A stretch of DNA of 64,000 nt from Syncephalis fuscata (Eukaryota > Zoopagomycota > Zoopagomycetes > Zoopagales > Piptocephalidaceae), in contig JAHLTZ010000013.1 in NCBI GenBank assembly GCA_025786725.1, forward strand, positions 496,001 to 560,000. Reading direction: 5' to 3'. A program made the position numbers and the translations under genes. The notes below the pieces were generated by a model, which saw nothing but the letters and a program-made list of their open reading frames with translations, searched no databases and had not been told where the DNA came from. How positions within the stretch are numbered: position 1 is the first letter of the stretch; every line of letters starts with the position of its first letter. Shown piece by piece: positions 1 through 12,400 of the stretch.

Positions 1-3000
1 TTTCTACTTCAATGGTCTGTCTAACCGCCCATTGTAAGCAGTCAACCAGCTGTAGAACGTAACTAAGCGATAATCCAACCAGACTCGCCTAGTATAGTAT
101 GGTTAATATTAATAAATATAAAAATATGTACTCATTGCTTGACTATACGTACTTGTTGTGAACTGCGCATAATAATGCTTACAAATGCCATTAGTGCTAA
201 TAGGAAGCCGGAACAAACATCAAGACGGAATCCGACCCATCGAGCACAGCCTAGAAAAGCAAAGAAGGCTCGAGCATTGGCGTTCTGTGCTTCTGAAAAC
301 TGTTTCCAGAATCGGTCTTGAGCATTATAGGCACGGACTGTAACCAGACCATAGAGCGTTTCTAAATAAATACATTATAATCGTAAGCATATAGGGACAC
401 TTGTTAGATTGAATGCGTTGTAGTACCTGATAGCAGTGAGTAGACGGGACTGCGGGTTACACTTTCGATACGTTTTACTTGTCGACTAGCATTCATGTAG
501 AGCCAACGAAGAACCATGAAACTTGCCAAGATAAATGGAATGGCAATCATAATAAATGGATTTACAATGGAAATAACAACCAGTGCACCAAGAATAAGGA
601 ACAAGCATTGAATGGCATCGAATAGTGTCATGGGCAGTAATTCATCCACATTCGATTGATCCTTGGAGAAACGATTAAGAATACGGCCATGTGGATTGAC
701 ATGGAAGAATTGCATCGACGTAGTAAGAATCTATGCATGTAGAGAGAGAGGTTAGTATATGCACAGCTGTATGGGTAATGCGTGTAGCGACTTACTGAGT
801 GAAGCATGGCCCGGAACATCCATCGACTTGCATTAAGTAGAAGCCAAAAGGACACGGTGGTACGGATGACGGCAATGATACAAGCACCAATTACTAGGCC
901 AATGTAGATGTAGGATATATGCCAGTCGGTTTGTTGTGATACTGGTGTATTGGCCCACCGAGCAAGGAACCAATCGGCCGCCACCATCACTGCCTGACCA
1001 CCAGAAAGCGCACAAGCAGCTAGAACGATCACTGGCGCAGATGCACCAAATCGGAAGAATTGCCAGTAAGTTGACAGAGGTGTATTGCCTTCTGCTTGGT
1101 CTTCCATGGGGCGATTATTATTACTGGTAGGTGCGCCTGATTCGTCTATTTCTGGTAGTATATCCATATCATCTAACGATCGATCGATATAGGAAAGGTC
1201 CGAACGCGTTGATAGAATAGTTGCTTGTGAACGGGCCGTGGAAGATTTGTGCAATCGAGTTATAATTGGTTGGAAATCCATTGTCTGGCTACGACAACTT
1301 CCGGCCATGCTATTAAGTGTATTAGAGCGTTGCTTATTATTACTAGTAGCCGTAAGTGCAGATGGCACCGCCAATAATTCATTGTTATCGTTAACGGAGC
1401 TGGCATCGTCACTGCTATCTGATTGGCGCGCATATTCACGCAATTCACTAAGAAATTGGCTTTTAGAATCGGTAGAGTCTATTTCCTGTTCGAGTACTTC
1501 ATAGGGATTGCCAAGGGCGACAATACGGCCCTCATCAAGCACTAAGACGCGGTCACAATGGCGAGTAAATTGCAGCTGGTGAGTGACGAGAAGACGTGGC
1601 CGATCAGATAGCAATTTACGTAATGCATTTTCAAATAAATGGCGTGCTACATGTGGATCTACTGCCGACAATGGATCATCAAGTACGTAGAGATCAGCCC
1701 GCATATAAACAGCTCTGCCAAAGCAATACGCGCCCGTTGTCCACCACTAAAGCGGTAGTAGTAATAATGGTAAGTAAGGGATATGCGAGGTATGGTATTA
1801 AATAGCAGGTCTTACCTTAGAGTGACACCACGCTCACCGATATAAGTGTTATCGCCGGAACTTAGCAGTTCAAAGTCCTTTTCAAGGGCACAGCCTTCCA
1901 CTACTTGTCTGTACCAAGTGGCATCATATTGCTCGCCAAATAGAATGTTGTCACGGACCGTACCCGATAAAATCCATGGATGCTGTGCTAGATAGGCAAT
2001 GCGCATTTTGCCATCCGCATGACGTGGTTTAAGGTGTACTGACATTTGACCTGAAATAGGTAACAGTTCACGAAGTACAGCCATACAAAGTGATGATTTG
2101 CCACTACGTAAAATAGTGTTACGAATAGCGTGTAGTTTATAATTAGTATTTATAATAGCAATAAATTGTGCTTAATTACCTGCCGACGGGTCCTACTACT
2201 ACTAGTAGCTCATCTTTCATTAAATCTAGTGTAATATCTTCTAGAACGAGTTGTTCAGGCAATGTATCGTCGGTGGACACTGACTTCTTTATAGATGGCA
2301 TTTTGCTTACGGCTATGGTTTCTTCTTCAATAAGTGCGTTGACGGGTGGCGCTTTAGTATCGGTAATGGCCAGTGTATCTGTATCTTTCTTTTTCTTATC
2401 GGTTTTAAGTAGAGCGTTCATGGCGGCGGCAGATCTTGTGGCCCAAGTAAAGTTTGCTTGGCCAAAGGATATAATGGCCTGGCTATTGGGAGTATCGTCG
2501 GTATCGGCGGGTGCTGTCTCCGTTTCGTTGATTAATAGGTCGCTGACTTCAGGCAGCTGTAGAAAGGCGACAATACGACGCACAGAGACAGTACACTCGG
2601 CCCATTTCTCAATAGCCATTGGGAAGAAGACGCCCATAGTAGTACGCATGACATTAAACAGTGCCAGCGATGTAAATACCTTGTCTGGAGTAAGTGCATT
2701 GCCTGCTGCATAATAAGCAGTGAATGTGCATAGCGATACCAGTCCTATGAATGATAATAATAAATGTATTTAATAAGTGGCTAATATTTAGCTAATTGGG
2801 TAATTAGTTTTAATGGTTACCTGAAATAACAAAGTGAATACTTTCACTAAAGGCTTTCATCCAAGCAGCACTCATTAAAGAGTTTAATTCTCTATCACGC
2901 TTTTCGTTTACAGTCTTTTCTAATGGATCTTCCCAAGCCGATCTATATTACATTTTATTAGTAATATGGTATTGATGAAAGTTGTGAAGCTATATTAGTA

Positions 3001-4226
3001 ACTTACAGTTTGACCAATTCAATACCGGACAACAAATCACCGACGGTTCTTATTCTGTCATCCTATTTAAAGTACAAATGATAATGTTAATTAAATAAAA
3101 GTTGGACTATGTAAAATAAAGTAAATGGAAGAATACTTACTCGATAGTTTGACGTTTTATGACGAATACGAGAATAGCGACGGGCAAATAGACTATGTAG
3201 TGGCACAAGCATAATAAGAACACCCATGCCTACAAAGGCAGCCCATCCAATACGCAAGTAAAGAGCAACCATGATAAGAATAAGTTCAAGTGGAGCAGCC
3301 CATATAAAATGAGCATGGGCAGAAGCGGTTTCAAAGCACTGGACGTCATTTGACACCAGGTTCACCACCTCACCCGTACTGGTAGCTGCACTGGCTGGTA
3401 AAGCAAGTACTTTACGATATAAAAGTGCTAATTTAACAATGGTTAGTTTTAAATTATTTCATTGTACAAACTACTTACCAATTAGGCCAGATCGTGTTTG
3501 GAAACCAATACGCATGGCCGGGAAAAAGAACTGATGATGCAGAATAATATGGAGACTGACGGCAAGTGTAAGAGCCATGGCCCATAAATATCCCTATTAG
3601 AAATTATAAGAAATAGGTGATTAATCAGTAAGATGGATTAATAAGGTGAACTAGTACTTACTTCTTGATCTTTGGCTTCGGGACGTTGAAAGAAATTAAT
3701 AATTTGTCTAATAAAGTTAAATAAATAAAGAAATAAAGCAATGAATTAATATAGTTATTAATAAAATGTAACTGTTCTTACCCCAGAAATATTGCTTCAG
3801 ATATTTTTACTATGGACTCTGCGCAGCAAATTAGACCGGAGGTAATGACTGTATGGCCAAGTGTCTTGAATAGTACTCGCCATAGATTAGGCGATTTTTT
3901 CTTGTTTTGTTTGACTAGTTCAAGCTCAGTATCCCAGTGCATCTTCATAGTATCGGATAGTAAGCGGCAGTCGTCATCAGGACTAAATATAATATAATGT
4001 AGTGAGTCCTTTTATGTTATCATCATTTTAATCTCACGCTTTTTACTTACCATAGTTCTGGTAAATGATCTTCAGTAATTCGTACACGCCTACCCAGCAT
4101 AACAAATGGGTTCATCCACTGAAAAGTAAGACGTGAAAAAAACCCGGCCTTTATTAATGGTGATACCGATACATCGAGGCCATCAATAGGCGGTCTCTGC
4201 GATGGTGGAACCGTCATTTCTTCCAT
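1..4226 (-). CDS. ABC transporter, multidrug-resistance-protein (ABCC) type, partial
   Basis: Full-size ABCC exporter cut by the left edge of the window. I can follow 13 exons joined by GT..AG introns: 4051-4226, 3782-3982, 3662-3707, 3479-3593, 3141-3427, 3007-3062, 2821-2942, 2180-2744, 1816-2103, 796-1746, 427-730, 153-361 and 1-88. The start is the ATG at 4226 (protein begins MEEMTVPPSQRPP). Near the N-terminus is the ABCC signature stretch SRLTFQWMNPFVMLGRR, then the first membrane domain. The first nucleotide-binding domain has Walker A GPVGSGKSS split by an intron, the Q-loop (LAQHPWILSGTVRDNILFG), the LSGGQRARIALA signature, and Walker B LYVLDDPLSAVD. A charged linker leads into membrane domain 2, ending at VGLSLSYVLQ. 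The second nucleotide-binding domain lies outside the window. Between the signature and Walker B, near 1713-1720, one base is missing and the frame breaks. Substrate cannot be read from sequence; the family exports glutathione conjugates and metals from vacuole or plasma membrane. Confidence 0.93.
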
Positions 4227-4299
4227 CTTGATAAACGTTTCACTAGGCTGGCTTGGCTTATACTAAGAAAAATTAAAAAATAAAGTAAAATACTAGGCA

Positions 4300-5169
4300 C
4301 TATTTTTTAAGTGCCGCTAGTAATTAGACCACACACAAACACACATAAACGTATAGGTGCGATAGAAGGGAGCGCAAAGAAGAGAAATTTCGTTATATTT
4401 GTCGTTTTCGTCCCGGTACAAGTTAGAAATATGACAGCAGCATACGAGTATTGACGGCAGATAGTAAAATTGTATTACACGAGAAGAAGAGAAAAATGGG
4501 ACAACGGATAGCATGTTTTATATATTGATAGTGACTCAGATCGGAGGATAGATTTTCCATTTCTAATTACCGGATTTAGAAGCATGCACATTAAAAGACG
4601 GTCACTACTATCAGTACAACATGGCTTTATTAATAAAACAAAAATAGTGATACAGATGTTTATTTATATAACTAGTGTGGTTGACTCATTATTATGGTAT
4701 TTAATATTACTTGTAAGGGTAATCGCTGATTAATACATGTAATAAATTAGTATGAGCAAATTTAAAATAATACTGCTTGTTAGTTGGTGGTTAGAACAAT
4801 GCTGATTAATACACCACCATACGGCTAAGGGGAGCATTGAAGCAGTGTGCTGTTATTGATTCATGAAAGGAAACGATGGCTGCAATGCAATGCAGTAAAC
4901 ACGCTTGTTTTAGAACTTTCCGTAACTATGATACGACAATGCAATGAGTATCATATTAATATACAACCAATGTTACACTACATATGTGAATGGATACAAT
5001 AAAGAATAGAAGCCACCAAAGAATTTATTGGTTACGCAACCATAGTCACACACAGGCAAATTAAATTTTGATTATTACTGTCATTACTATCATTATTAGT
5101 CGTATTATTGCTAATGTTATGGCCAGAATGGCGCAATAACTGTAGCAAAAATGGCCCATCAACCATCAT
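4300..5169. other. intergenic, AT-rich, shared promoter-to-terminator gap
   Basis: This gap holds the upstream region of the ABCC gene and the downstream region of the fungalysin gene. A splice-acceptor-like TTTTTCTTAG lies just upstream of the ABCC start (about 4264-4275 on the minus strand), so a 5'-UTR intron is possible. I see no open frame with coding character and no RNA gene. Confidence 0.5.
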
Positions 5170-7081
5170 TTAGTTGGTGGCGGCTTTGTTACACTCGGCA
5201 GGAACAGTGAAGTCTTCGGTGACCTTGCTTTCACCGTCAGTTGATGCCTTCACACCAACACCACGCTTGGCGAAAGCGGTCCAGATTTCACACTTGTGCT
5301 TGCCACCAGTGTTTTGCTGTTCAGCTTGGAGGATGGCGTCACGAGCAGAAACGAAGGTTGGATTGCAAGGCTGTAGCTTCATACCATCGATAACGAGCTT
5401 GGTGGCCAATGTATTACCCTTGGTGAGGTCAGCAGAGTAGAAGTCCTGCTATAGCCAAGCTTGTCAACAAGGTTCCAGTAGACTTCGTAGAGCATGTTGG
5501 CCCAGATCTCGCCAATGGCGTGGACTTCATCCCAGCCAGAAGTGTAGACTTTACCATAAGTTGTTGGATTTGTTGATTTGTTGGTGGAATATGGATAGGT
5601 ACGGATACCCTTGCCGTAGACGTAGTCACCAAGGCTCATGTCCTTTGTGCGCTTATCGTTAGCCTTTAGACGTAGCCAGACACCGAAGAAATCGCCCCAG
5701 CCTTCGCCCATACCGCCAGACTCGTAGTCATCGAGACAGCGGACATTGGATGGACCACCAGTTAGACGATTGGAGATACCGTGTGAGTATTCGTGGACGA
5801 CAATGTCGTTTTCAAAGTCACCGTCGCGCTTTGGATTCGTCTGGGTCCAGACGTACATGCGCATGCGTGGGCGCTGACCATCAGGTGGAGTGTAGAAGTT
5901 GGCGTTGTTGGTACCGCTTGGATCTTGAGCATTGGCTTCGACGTGATCGCCGCCCTTACCGCCCTTGCCATAGTTATCGTTTTGGAAGTTACCAGCAGCT
6001 TCATCAAAACCGTAACGGTAGAAGATGTCGTGCATGATGTTGTTCACGTAGAACAGATTGGTAACAGCCGCATCACGATAGGTAGATGGGTCCTTCTTCA
6101 AATCGACAGGGAAGTCGAATTTAAGATCGTTGGATACAGGCTGGGCCACTGGCTTAGTGCTGCGCCAGCCACCTGGTACGTAGGCCTCGACGTTATTACC
6201 ACGGGTAGTCTTGGTGACACCGCCGGTAAAGTCTTGCCATGTCTTGGGCGAAGCCGTCTTGTCGTGTGGGTCGGTGACGATAGTGCGCTTGTCAGTGCCC
6301 AAATCGTTATCGCCACCTTAATGACGTTGTAGCTGGCATCAGATACCCAGTCGTTAAGTGAGAGGACGGTCTTGCCATCGGCAGATACGTGTACGTTGAA
6401 GTAGTTGGCACCGAGATCAACAAAGAATTCCCAAGCAGCTTCAAGCTTGCCATCCTTAGTTTGGATGTAAGATTGTTGGGCTACAACATCTTCCAAAGTG
6501 TAATCGACACCCTTTAGAACATATTGCTGCTTCTTGGTCTCTGGATCTTGGCGTGGCGATTCGCTAAGCTTAGCGGCATCAACTGGCTTGCCGATATAGT
6601 CGGCAACAGTCTTGAAAGCATCACGTGGGCTGACGAATCGTGGGGCCGATTGACCAGCCCATAAGTTGCGCTTTGAGTTATCGGTGCCATGGTAGAAGTT
6701 ATCACCGAAGGCAATAACATTGCCCTTAGCATCAACGTGGACGGCCAAGTCACCGTTGGTGACCTCAACACCTTGGACGAGCTGCTTCAAGTAAACGTGG
6801 GTAATGCTTGGGCTCTTGGTGGTATACGAGCTCTTGACGGTGTAGTCGCTATCCTTTAGCTTGAGCTGGCCACGGGCAAAAGCCAGTGCAACATCCTTGG
6901 GATTGCCAGCCGGGGCAAAGCTGTTGCCACGTCCCTTAAGATCGGATGAGACGGCGGCCACCTCGAATTTTGGTGATGGGCCTGGTCGCTTGTGTTGGAC
7001 CTTAAGACGTTCACCGGAGATCACACCAGCAGCACTGGCTACAGCCAGCACCATAAGAGCAAATTGAGCTGTCATACGCAT
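5170..7081 (-). CDS. Fungalysin, secreted M36 zinc metalloprotease
   Basis: Extracellular protease of the fungalysin (MEP/M36) family. The start is the ATG at 7081; the in-frame TTG further upstream is not needed. Residues 1-21 form a signal peptide (MRMTAQFALMVLAVASAAG). The propeptide of roughly 230 residues contains the FTP/PepSY-like part (VEVTNGDLAVHVDAKGNVIA). The catalytic domain shows VNNIMHDIFYRYGFDEAAGN, the zinc motif HEYSHG (plus-strand 5780-5795), and the third-ligand motif GMGEGWGDFFGVW. The C-terminus is ATKLVIDGMKLQPCNPTF and so on, typical of the family. The gene has no introns, but two single-base deletions break it: near 6310-6318 (after SDASYNVIKV) and near 5443-5450 (before DFYSADLTKGNTLATKL). 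All three segments are collinear with one M36 protein of about 635 residues, so I favour sequencing error over a pseudogene. Upstream (7300-7340) is a CT-rich repeat on the coding strand. Confidence 0.93.
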
Positions 7082-9342
7082 TTTGAAATTGGTAAAAATA
7101 ATAAGACGTAACAATCAGAACGTTAAATAGGACGTTAGAAATAACAAGTGGTGAAGGTAAGTGCAAATTCAATGAAGGCGCGCGCGTTAGCAAAATAAAA
7201 ACAGTTAGAGTCGTCAATTGATTTGAACAAAAAAAGCGTGTTAACGTTAGAATGATAAGAGAGATGGCGTGAGAGGTTAGAAGAGTTGGTAGAAGCAAAA
7301 GCGAAGGTGGATAGAGAGGTGGATAGAGAGGTGGAGAGTGAGATAGAACAGTTGAATTGAATATTGCTACAGCTAGACGTTTAGCATGTCGTATTAAATA
7401 GCTGCTACTCGAGCAGGCAGCTATCAGCGATGACATATTCTTGCTATTGCTTGTACAAGCAGATCAGCTGCTCATTACAGAGTCCAGCCTAGGTTTGGTT
7501 AACCATATGACGTTGTTCGTGTGTTGCCACGAACATACTTTGCCCACCTAATGTCGTACAATAAGTTGGCTATTCACTACAGTGACGATATAGCCTATAT
7601 CCTTACCATCGTGCGCTCAAACAAACAAAGTCACACTGAGTAACAGGTGTATTGTGTCCGTAACTCCATTGTTTTATTATGTTCAATCGTTAACGCAATA
7701 TCAATAGCAATAACAATAGCAATTATAATCATATTAATTGTGTAAAAGTGTTTTATGAAATGAATTACTCAAAATGGATAATGCAATTAATTGCATTGCC
7801 AAGCTTGTCACTTGACAAAATAATAAATGCATGATAAGCAATTTTTGTCTATTTTCGTGGCTGCCATACAAAGTCTAGTTACACGAGATGATCAGCTGAT
7901 TTTACGACACCATTCCGAGCAATCTTGTTTGTATTTATGAAAATAAGGCCTATAGCGAGCATTTCTATTGAAACAGCAACAACAATAGTAACAGTATTGT
8001 CGTTGTTTGGTTTCCCAACTACTGGGAAGTCGGGTGCACGTAGTTGCCGACGCATATCGTAAAAGTATAGTGTTGAAGCGATGATATGGGAAAGAAAAGG
8101 GAAGACTGGGTACTAAAGAGTGACGAGCAAGTTTTAGCAAACTGGATATTGCCAAGTAAATTCGATATTGCGCCTATCCTTCACCGAACTAGCTGCCTAG
8201 ACGCGTAGTGAATACGGCATTATTCGTTGGCTCAGCAGCTGCAGCTGTGATTTTTTTGACGGCATGCTACTGCCGACGCATCTATAATAGACTATATGAT
8301 GGCTATTCGTATGTATAGAATCGCGCCACTCGCCTATGGTTGCTGTCGCTGTTTTAATGGGCTACACAGGCCCTACAAATTACACGTGCAATTACTGGCT
8401 GGCACTGCAGGAGATAAATTGGCAACTACTAGCTTGCTAGCTATATTGCTTCCATATAAACGCCGTGCCACAGTAAACTACAGGTGCCGTTTTGTTACGG
8501 AGTAAATGACCATTAGCACGTAATGCACAACATTCTATCTCGGTTAATAGCGCTGAGGCATTGTACGCCAGCTATAGACAGGCCTGGCCATTTACTCTGC
8601 TATTTAGTGAATTGTTTGTGTACTACGTGCAAAAGCTGCCGTACAATTATTACTGATATAGCTATTGCTATCTAAACTTCACCATAGTTCAACAGCTATT
8701 GTCCAAAACAGCAGTGTGCGGAAATAATTTAATTCGATACCGGTAGCTGTAAATAGTATGCCAATTATGACCAGAATATAAATGGCTGGCACTGCTATTT
8801 ACCATCAAGCTTACACATGGATTGATTATAACTATTGAGTAACATTGTCGCGATAGGCAATGAGTTGAAATTGTGATAGCGTATTATTTCGATAAGACGG
8901 CGTGTTGTTTTACTCGGAAAATAGTGTATATTTAATTAAAACAGCGCATTTTTATAGACATGTAGGTTGGCAATATAATCTATACATTAAGCAAATACAC
9001 ATGTTGTTAATACAAATACATAGCTATAATGCTGCATTATTACTTTTATTTAATTTAATAAAGTAAATGGATTCAAATAATTGGATGGGTTAATTCAGCT
9101 GTCATAAACAATGTGTCGATAACATACTAGTTAGTTAATAAATCAAATATACATATTTATAATATTGCATTTTTATTTCTATTAATCCGAGTTATTCATG
9201 AATAGCTGTGGTCGATAATAAACTCCCAAAACTATATTGTTATCAATTACAAAATGACTATAAATAGCAAATATTATATATTAAAACTGTGATATGCCAT
9301 AATGGCAAAATAACGACAACATTAGCTTGATTGCAGTTATAA
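7082..9342. other. intergenic region between fungalysin and the retrotransposon insertion
   Basis: About 2.3 kb of mostly AT-rich DNA. It contains a short tandem purine repeat at 7306-7338 (unit GAGGTGGATAGA, read as pyrimidine on the fungalysin strand), probably part of the fungalysin promoter. Open frames here are short and lack coding character; no RNA gene is visible. Confidence 0.5.
7306..7338 (-). promoter_or_regulatory. CT-rich repeat upstream of fungalysin
   Basis: On the minus strand this is a pyrimidine tract with about three copies of a 12-nt unit (TCTATCCACCTC), about 230 nt upstream of the fungalysin ATG. Pyrimidine-rich core promoters are common upstream of strongly expressed fungal genes. 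A promoter role is inference. Confidence 0.3.
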
Positions 9343-9358
9343 CAGATGATAACTATTT
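9343..9358 (+). repeat. target-site duplication, left copy
   Basis: CAGATGATAACTATTT here is repeated exactly at 16098-16113, on the other side of the retrotransposon. This is the hallmark of target-primed insertion and sets the element borders. Confidence 0.9.
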
Positions 9359-9360
9359 TA

Positions 9361-9463
9361 TTTTATTTTATTTTATTTTATAATTAGCTAGAGTGAGGCA
9401 ACGGTCCGTGGGACCTATCCGCTTTTTGCAGAACTTGCCTGCCACATGACATGTGGTGGCTCC
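9361..9463 (-). other. LINE 3' UTR with stem-loops and TAAAA tail
   Basis: The short 3' UTR holds an enclosing stem AGGCAA (9396-9401) with TTGCCT (9435-9440), an inner stem GGTCC (9403-9407) with GGACC (9411-9415), and a separate 7-bp hairpin CCACATG/CATGTGG (9442-9456, one-base loop). It ends in TAAAA repeats. Such 3' hairpins are the reverse-transcriptase recognition sites in stringent-type LINEs; that role is inference here. Confidence 0.6.
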
Positions 9464-12400
9464 TCAGTTGGCTAATATTTGGGTGGGTGGTAGTGGTTGT
9501 TGCTGTCGCTGTGCTAGTGGCAATCTTAATCCTTGCAGTTTATTTGGCATTGTATATTCTTTTCTGTGTGTCGTCCAATGTTGCATTGTTGTTAGCGTAC
9601 CATAGTATAGCATTGCACTTCTTAGACTTCTCTTCTTGTTGCTCGACACCTCGCATTGGTCGATTGCGCGATTTGTCGTCATATTCATTAGTCCATTTTT
9701 CCCTGATTTGGATCTCCAGGGGGCGGTGATTATAATTTGGTTACTGATCTGCTTGATCCTATCGGGGTCCAGAACTGGTGCTTCTGGCTCTTCTGATTGG
9801 ATAATTTTTTTGACAGTTTTTGTACACTCTTTTTCTATCCTCTCGTATACTTTTTCAACGTCGACGTCATGAGAGCATAGTTTGCACTGTCTTGACAGGT
9901 CACACTCTTTCTCCTCCTCTTCATCTCCAATGCCACTTGGTGCTGATGCGGTATGTACTGCTGTAATGAAACTCCTCCACTTGGACATTACTATACTACT
10001 CCCCTTCACCTTCTTCATCTCTTTGTAGTCCATAATCTGCTGTGTCCACTTTACAGCTTCTGCCTTTCCTTCTTCCCCTCCTTCCGGCCATACGCATATA
10101 TCTTTGAAACGATCGTTTAGCACTTTCGTCGTTTCTTTACTTATACGATCTTTTTCCTTTTTCTTCATGATATATGCTATGCTTTGCAGTGATGTAGCCC
10201 CTTTGTCGACTATTCGGAACCGTAGTTTATTGGCCGCCATTTGGTTTAGCTTCCACGTTGGTCCCTCTCTGGCTGCCGCTACTTTCGCCAGCAGATCTGC
10301 TTTTTCGTTGCCTCGTATGCCGCTGTGTGCTTTCACCTTTTCCAGTGTGATATCGGCCCGGTTCTTTGTCACAGCTTGCAAGTGGTCCCATAGTACGGCG
10401 TTTGTCGTTGTATGCTGTACTGGCTTTTTTCCTTCAACATATCTCTTCCAGCCGTCTATCGTTGCTTGTGAGTCTGTTTTGAGTATCAGCTCCGTCTGCT
10501 TTGGGACTGTGGCTATTACATGTGCCAGCGCCAGTATTTCCGTTGACGTGGATGATAGGTCGCTATGGTGGATCCGCCCGCTAATAGCTAGATCTATAGC
10601 TTCGTTATGTTCGCATACCGCCGCAAATCCGCCTTTTGTTCTGGTCGAGTCAAGCGATCCGTCGGTGTACCAGGTGAGTGTTTTACTGTTTGCTAGTACT
10701 TCTGCATAATCACTGACATTTGTATATATGCTGTTGTACTCGGCTAGTTCACCTGGTGGTGCTGGCTTTGCTAAGTGGTCATCAGTGTTGACGTTACCGG
10801 CTATTTCATTTCCGACTCCTCCTCCGTCGCGCTCTATCGCTGCATACATTTCTCTACGTAGTGTATCGCTCTGTTTAGCCGTTAATTTCCACTCGTCTTT
10901 TATGTCTAGGATGTCATCTTCGTTGTCCATACGAATTACATCTTCCATATAGTACACGGATTGCTTGGCCAGCTTCCTTTTCAGTTCAGCTTTAAATGCT
11001 ATATTAGGTGCAGCTATTCTCAGTGGTGTACCGTTTGGTCTTCTCTCACTGGGCCATATGCCGTTTATCGCCGGTCTTATTGCTATCTGGTACTCTTCCA
11101 GATACTTGGTCGTGTTGGATATCAAATCTATCGATTTATACAGTTGCATTGGCCTTTCCCATGGCATGCATGGCAGATGTTGTCTGTATTTGGCCATCCA
11201 TAGCGCTGCATTCATCAAGTTAGCAGCTCTTCCACCGTTTTCTATTGTTCTGATAGCCGATGTTATCAGTCTGGTGTCACGACGAAGTTTCAGCGAGTCC
11301 AGCCCGATGTATGCGCTGTTATTGACTAGCACTGTTGGCGTATTTCTGCATACATATGCTTTTTTCTTGAGCAGTCCTCTCCATTTCCTCTCCATTATTT
11401 TCAGCTGCTCGTCTGTCATAGGTAGGTGTTGTATTCGGTGTACTATTGCTGGCATTAATACTGAATTAAATACATATACTAATATTTCTGTAGACAGTTT
11501 TTTCGGCGCTAGTATGTATATGAATTTGTTTATCGCCATATTCATTTCTTCTATCGCCTTGTAGCGCGCAGCTGGAGTGTGAGTGACATATGATCCAAGT
11601 ATTTTATGCGGTGCAGCGCTGTTCTGGACGTTGGTAATTGCCGTATTTTCGCCACTGCCTAGATTAATTATTGGGTCGGTTTCAGGCGCCGTTTTTGCAC
11701 TTGTCCATATTTGCGATTTGTGTGCCGCTACTTCTATCTGGTGTATGTCGAAGAATTCTGTGCATATATCTGCCAGCTTTTGCAGTCCTTCATATGTACC
11801 CGATACCAGGTGTAAGTCATCGGCAAACGCACCATATGTTAGTGTTGCTGTTCGTGCTTGTTGCATATACTCCGGCATTGGGTAGTGCTTGTTCACCAAC
11901 TCTCCTGCCTCCATGCCGTAGAAGCTGTTGTCTTCTAGTGCGGTAAGCAAAGGGTCGTAGAATATCTTCCATAGTAGTGGTGCATTGACTTCTCCTTGGT
12001 CTAGTCCTCTTTCTGGCGCAAAAGGATCGGTATTGCCATGTGCTGTGTTCACGCGTGTTGTCCTGCCCCCTGATATGTTCAGTAGCAGTTCAGTGTATTC
12101 ATCGGGTATACATAGTCTTTGTAGTGCCTTCTTTAGTCCACTCATTGGTACCGAGTCGTATGCGCGGCGGATATCTGTTGTGAGTACTAGCATATCTGCC
12201 TTTCCTGGTATTAATCGACTTATGTCCGCTGTTGCTTGGAATACGATTGATAGATCCGCCGTTTGTGCACCTGGCGTGAATCCGTGATTTTTACCACCCA
12301 GTGTACCTGGTTTTTCTACATGTCTTTGTAGTCTTTTCGTTATAATCGATGAGAATAGCTTCCTAGGTACTTCTAACAGTGTTATCGGGCGTAGTTGATC

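Noticed and set aside
10104-12287. several plus-strand frames of 70-200 codons
   Set aside because: They are antisense shadows of the LINE ORF and show no domain of their own.
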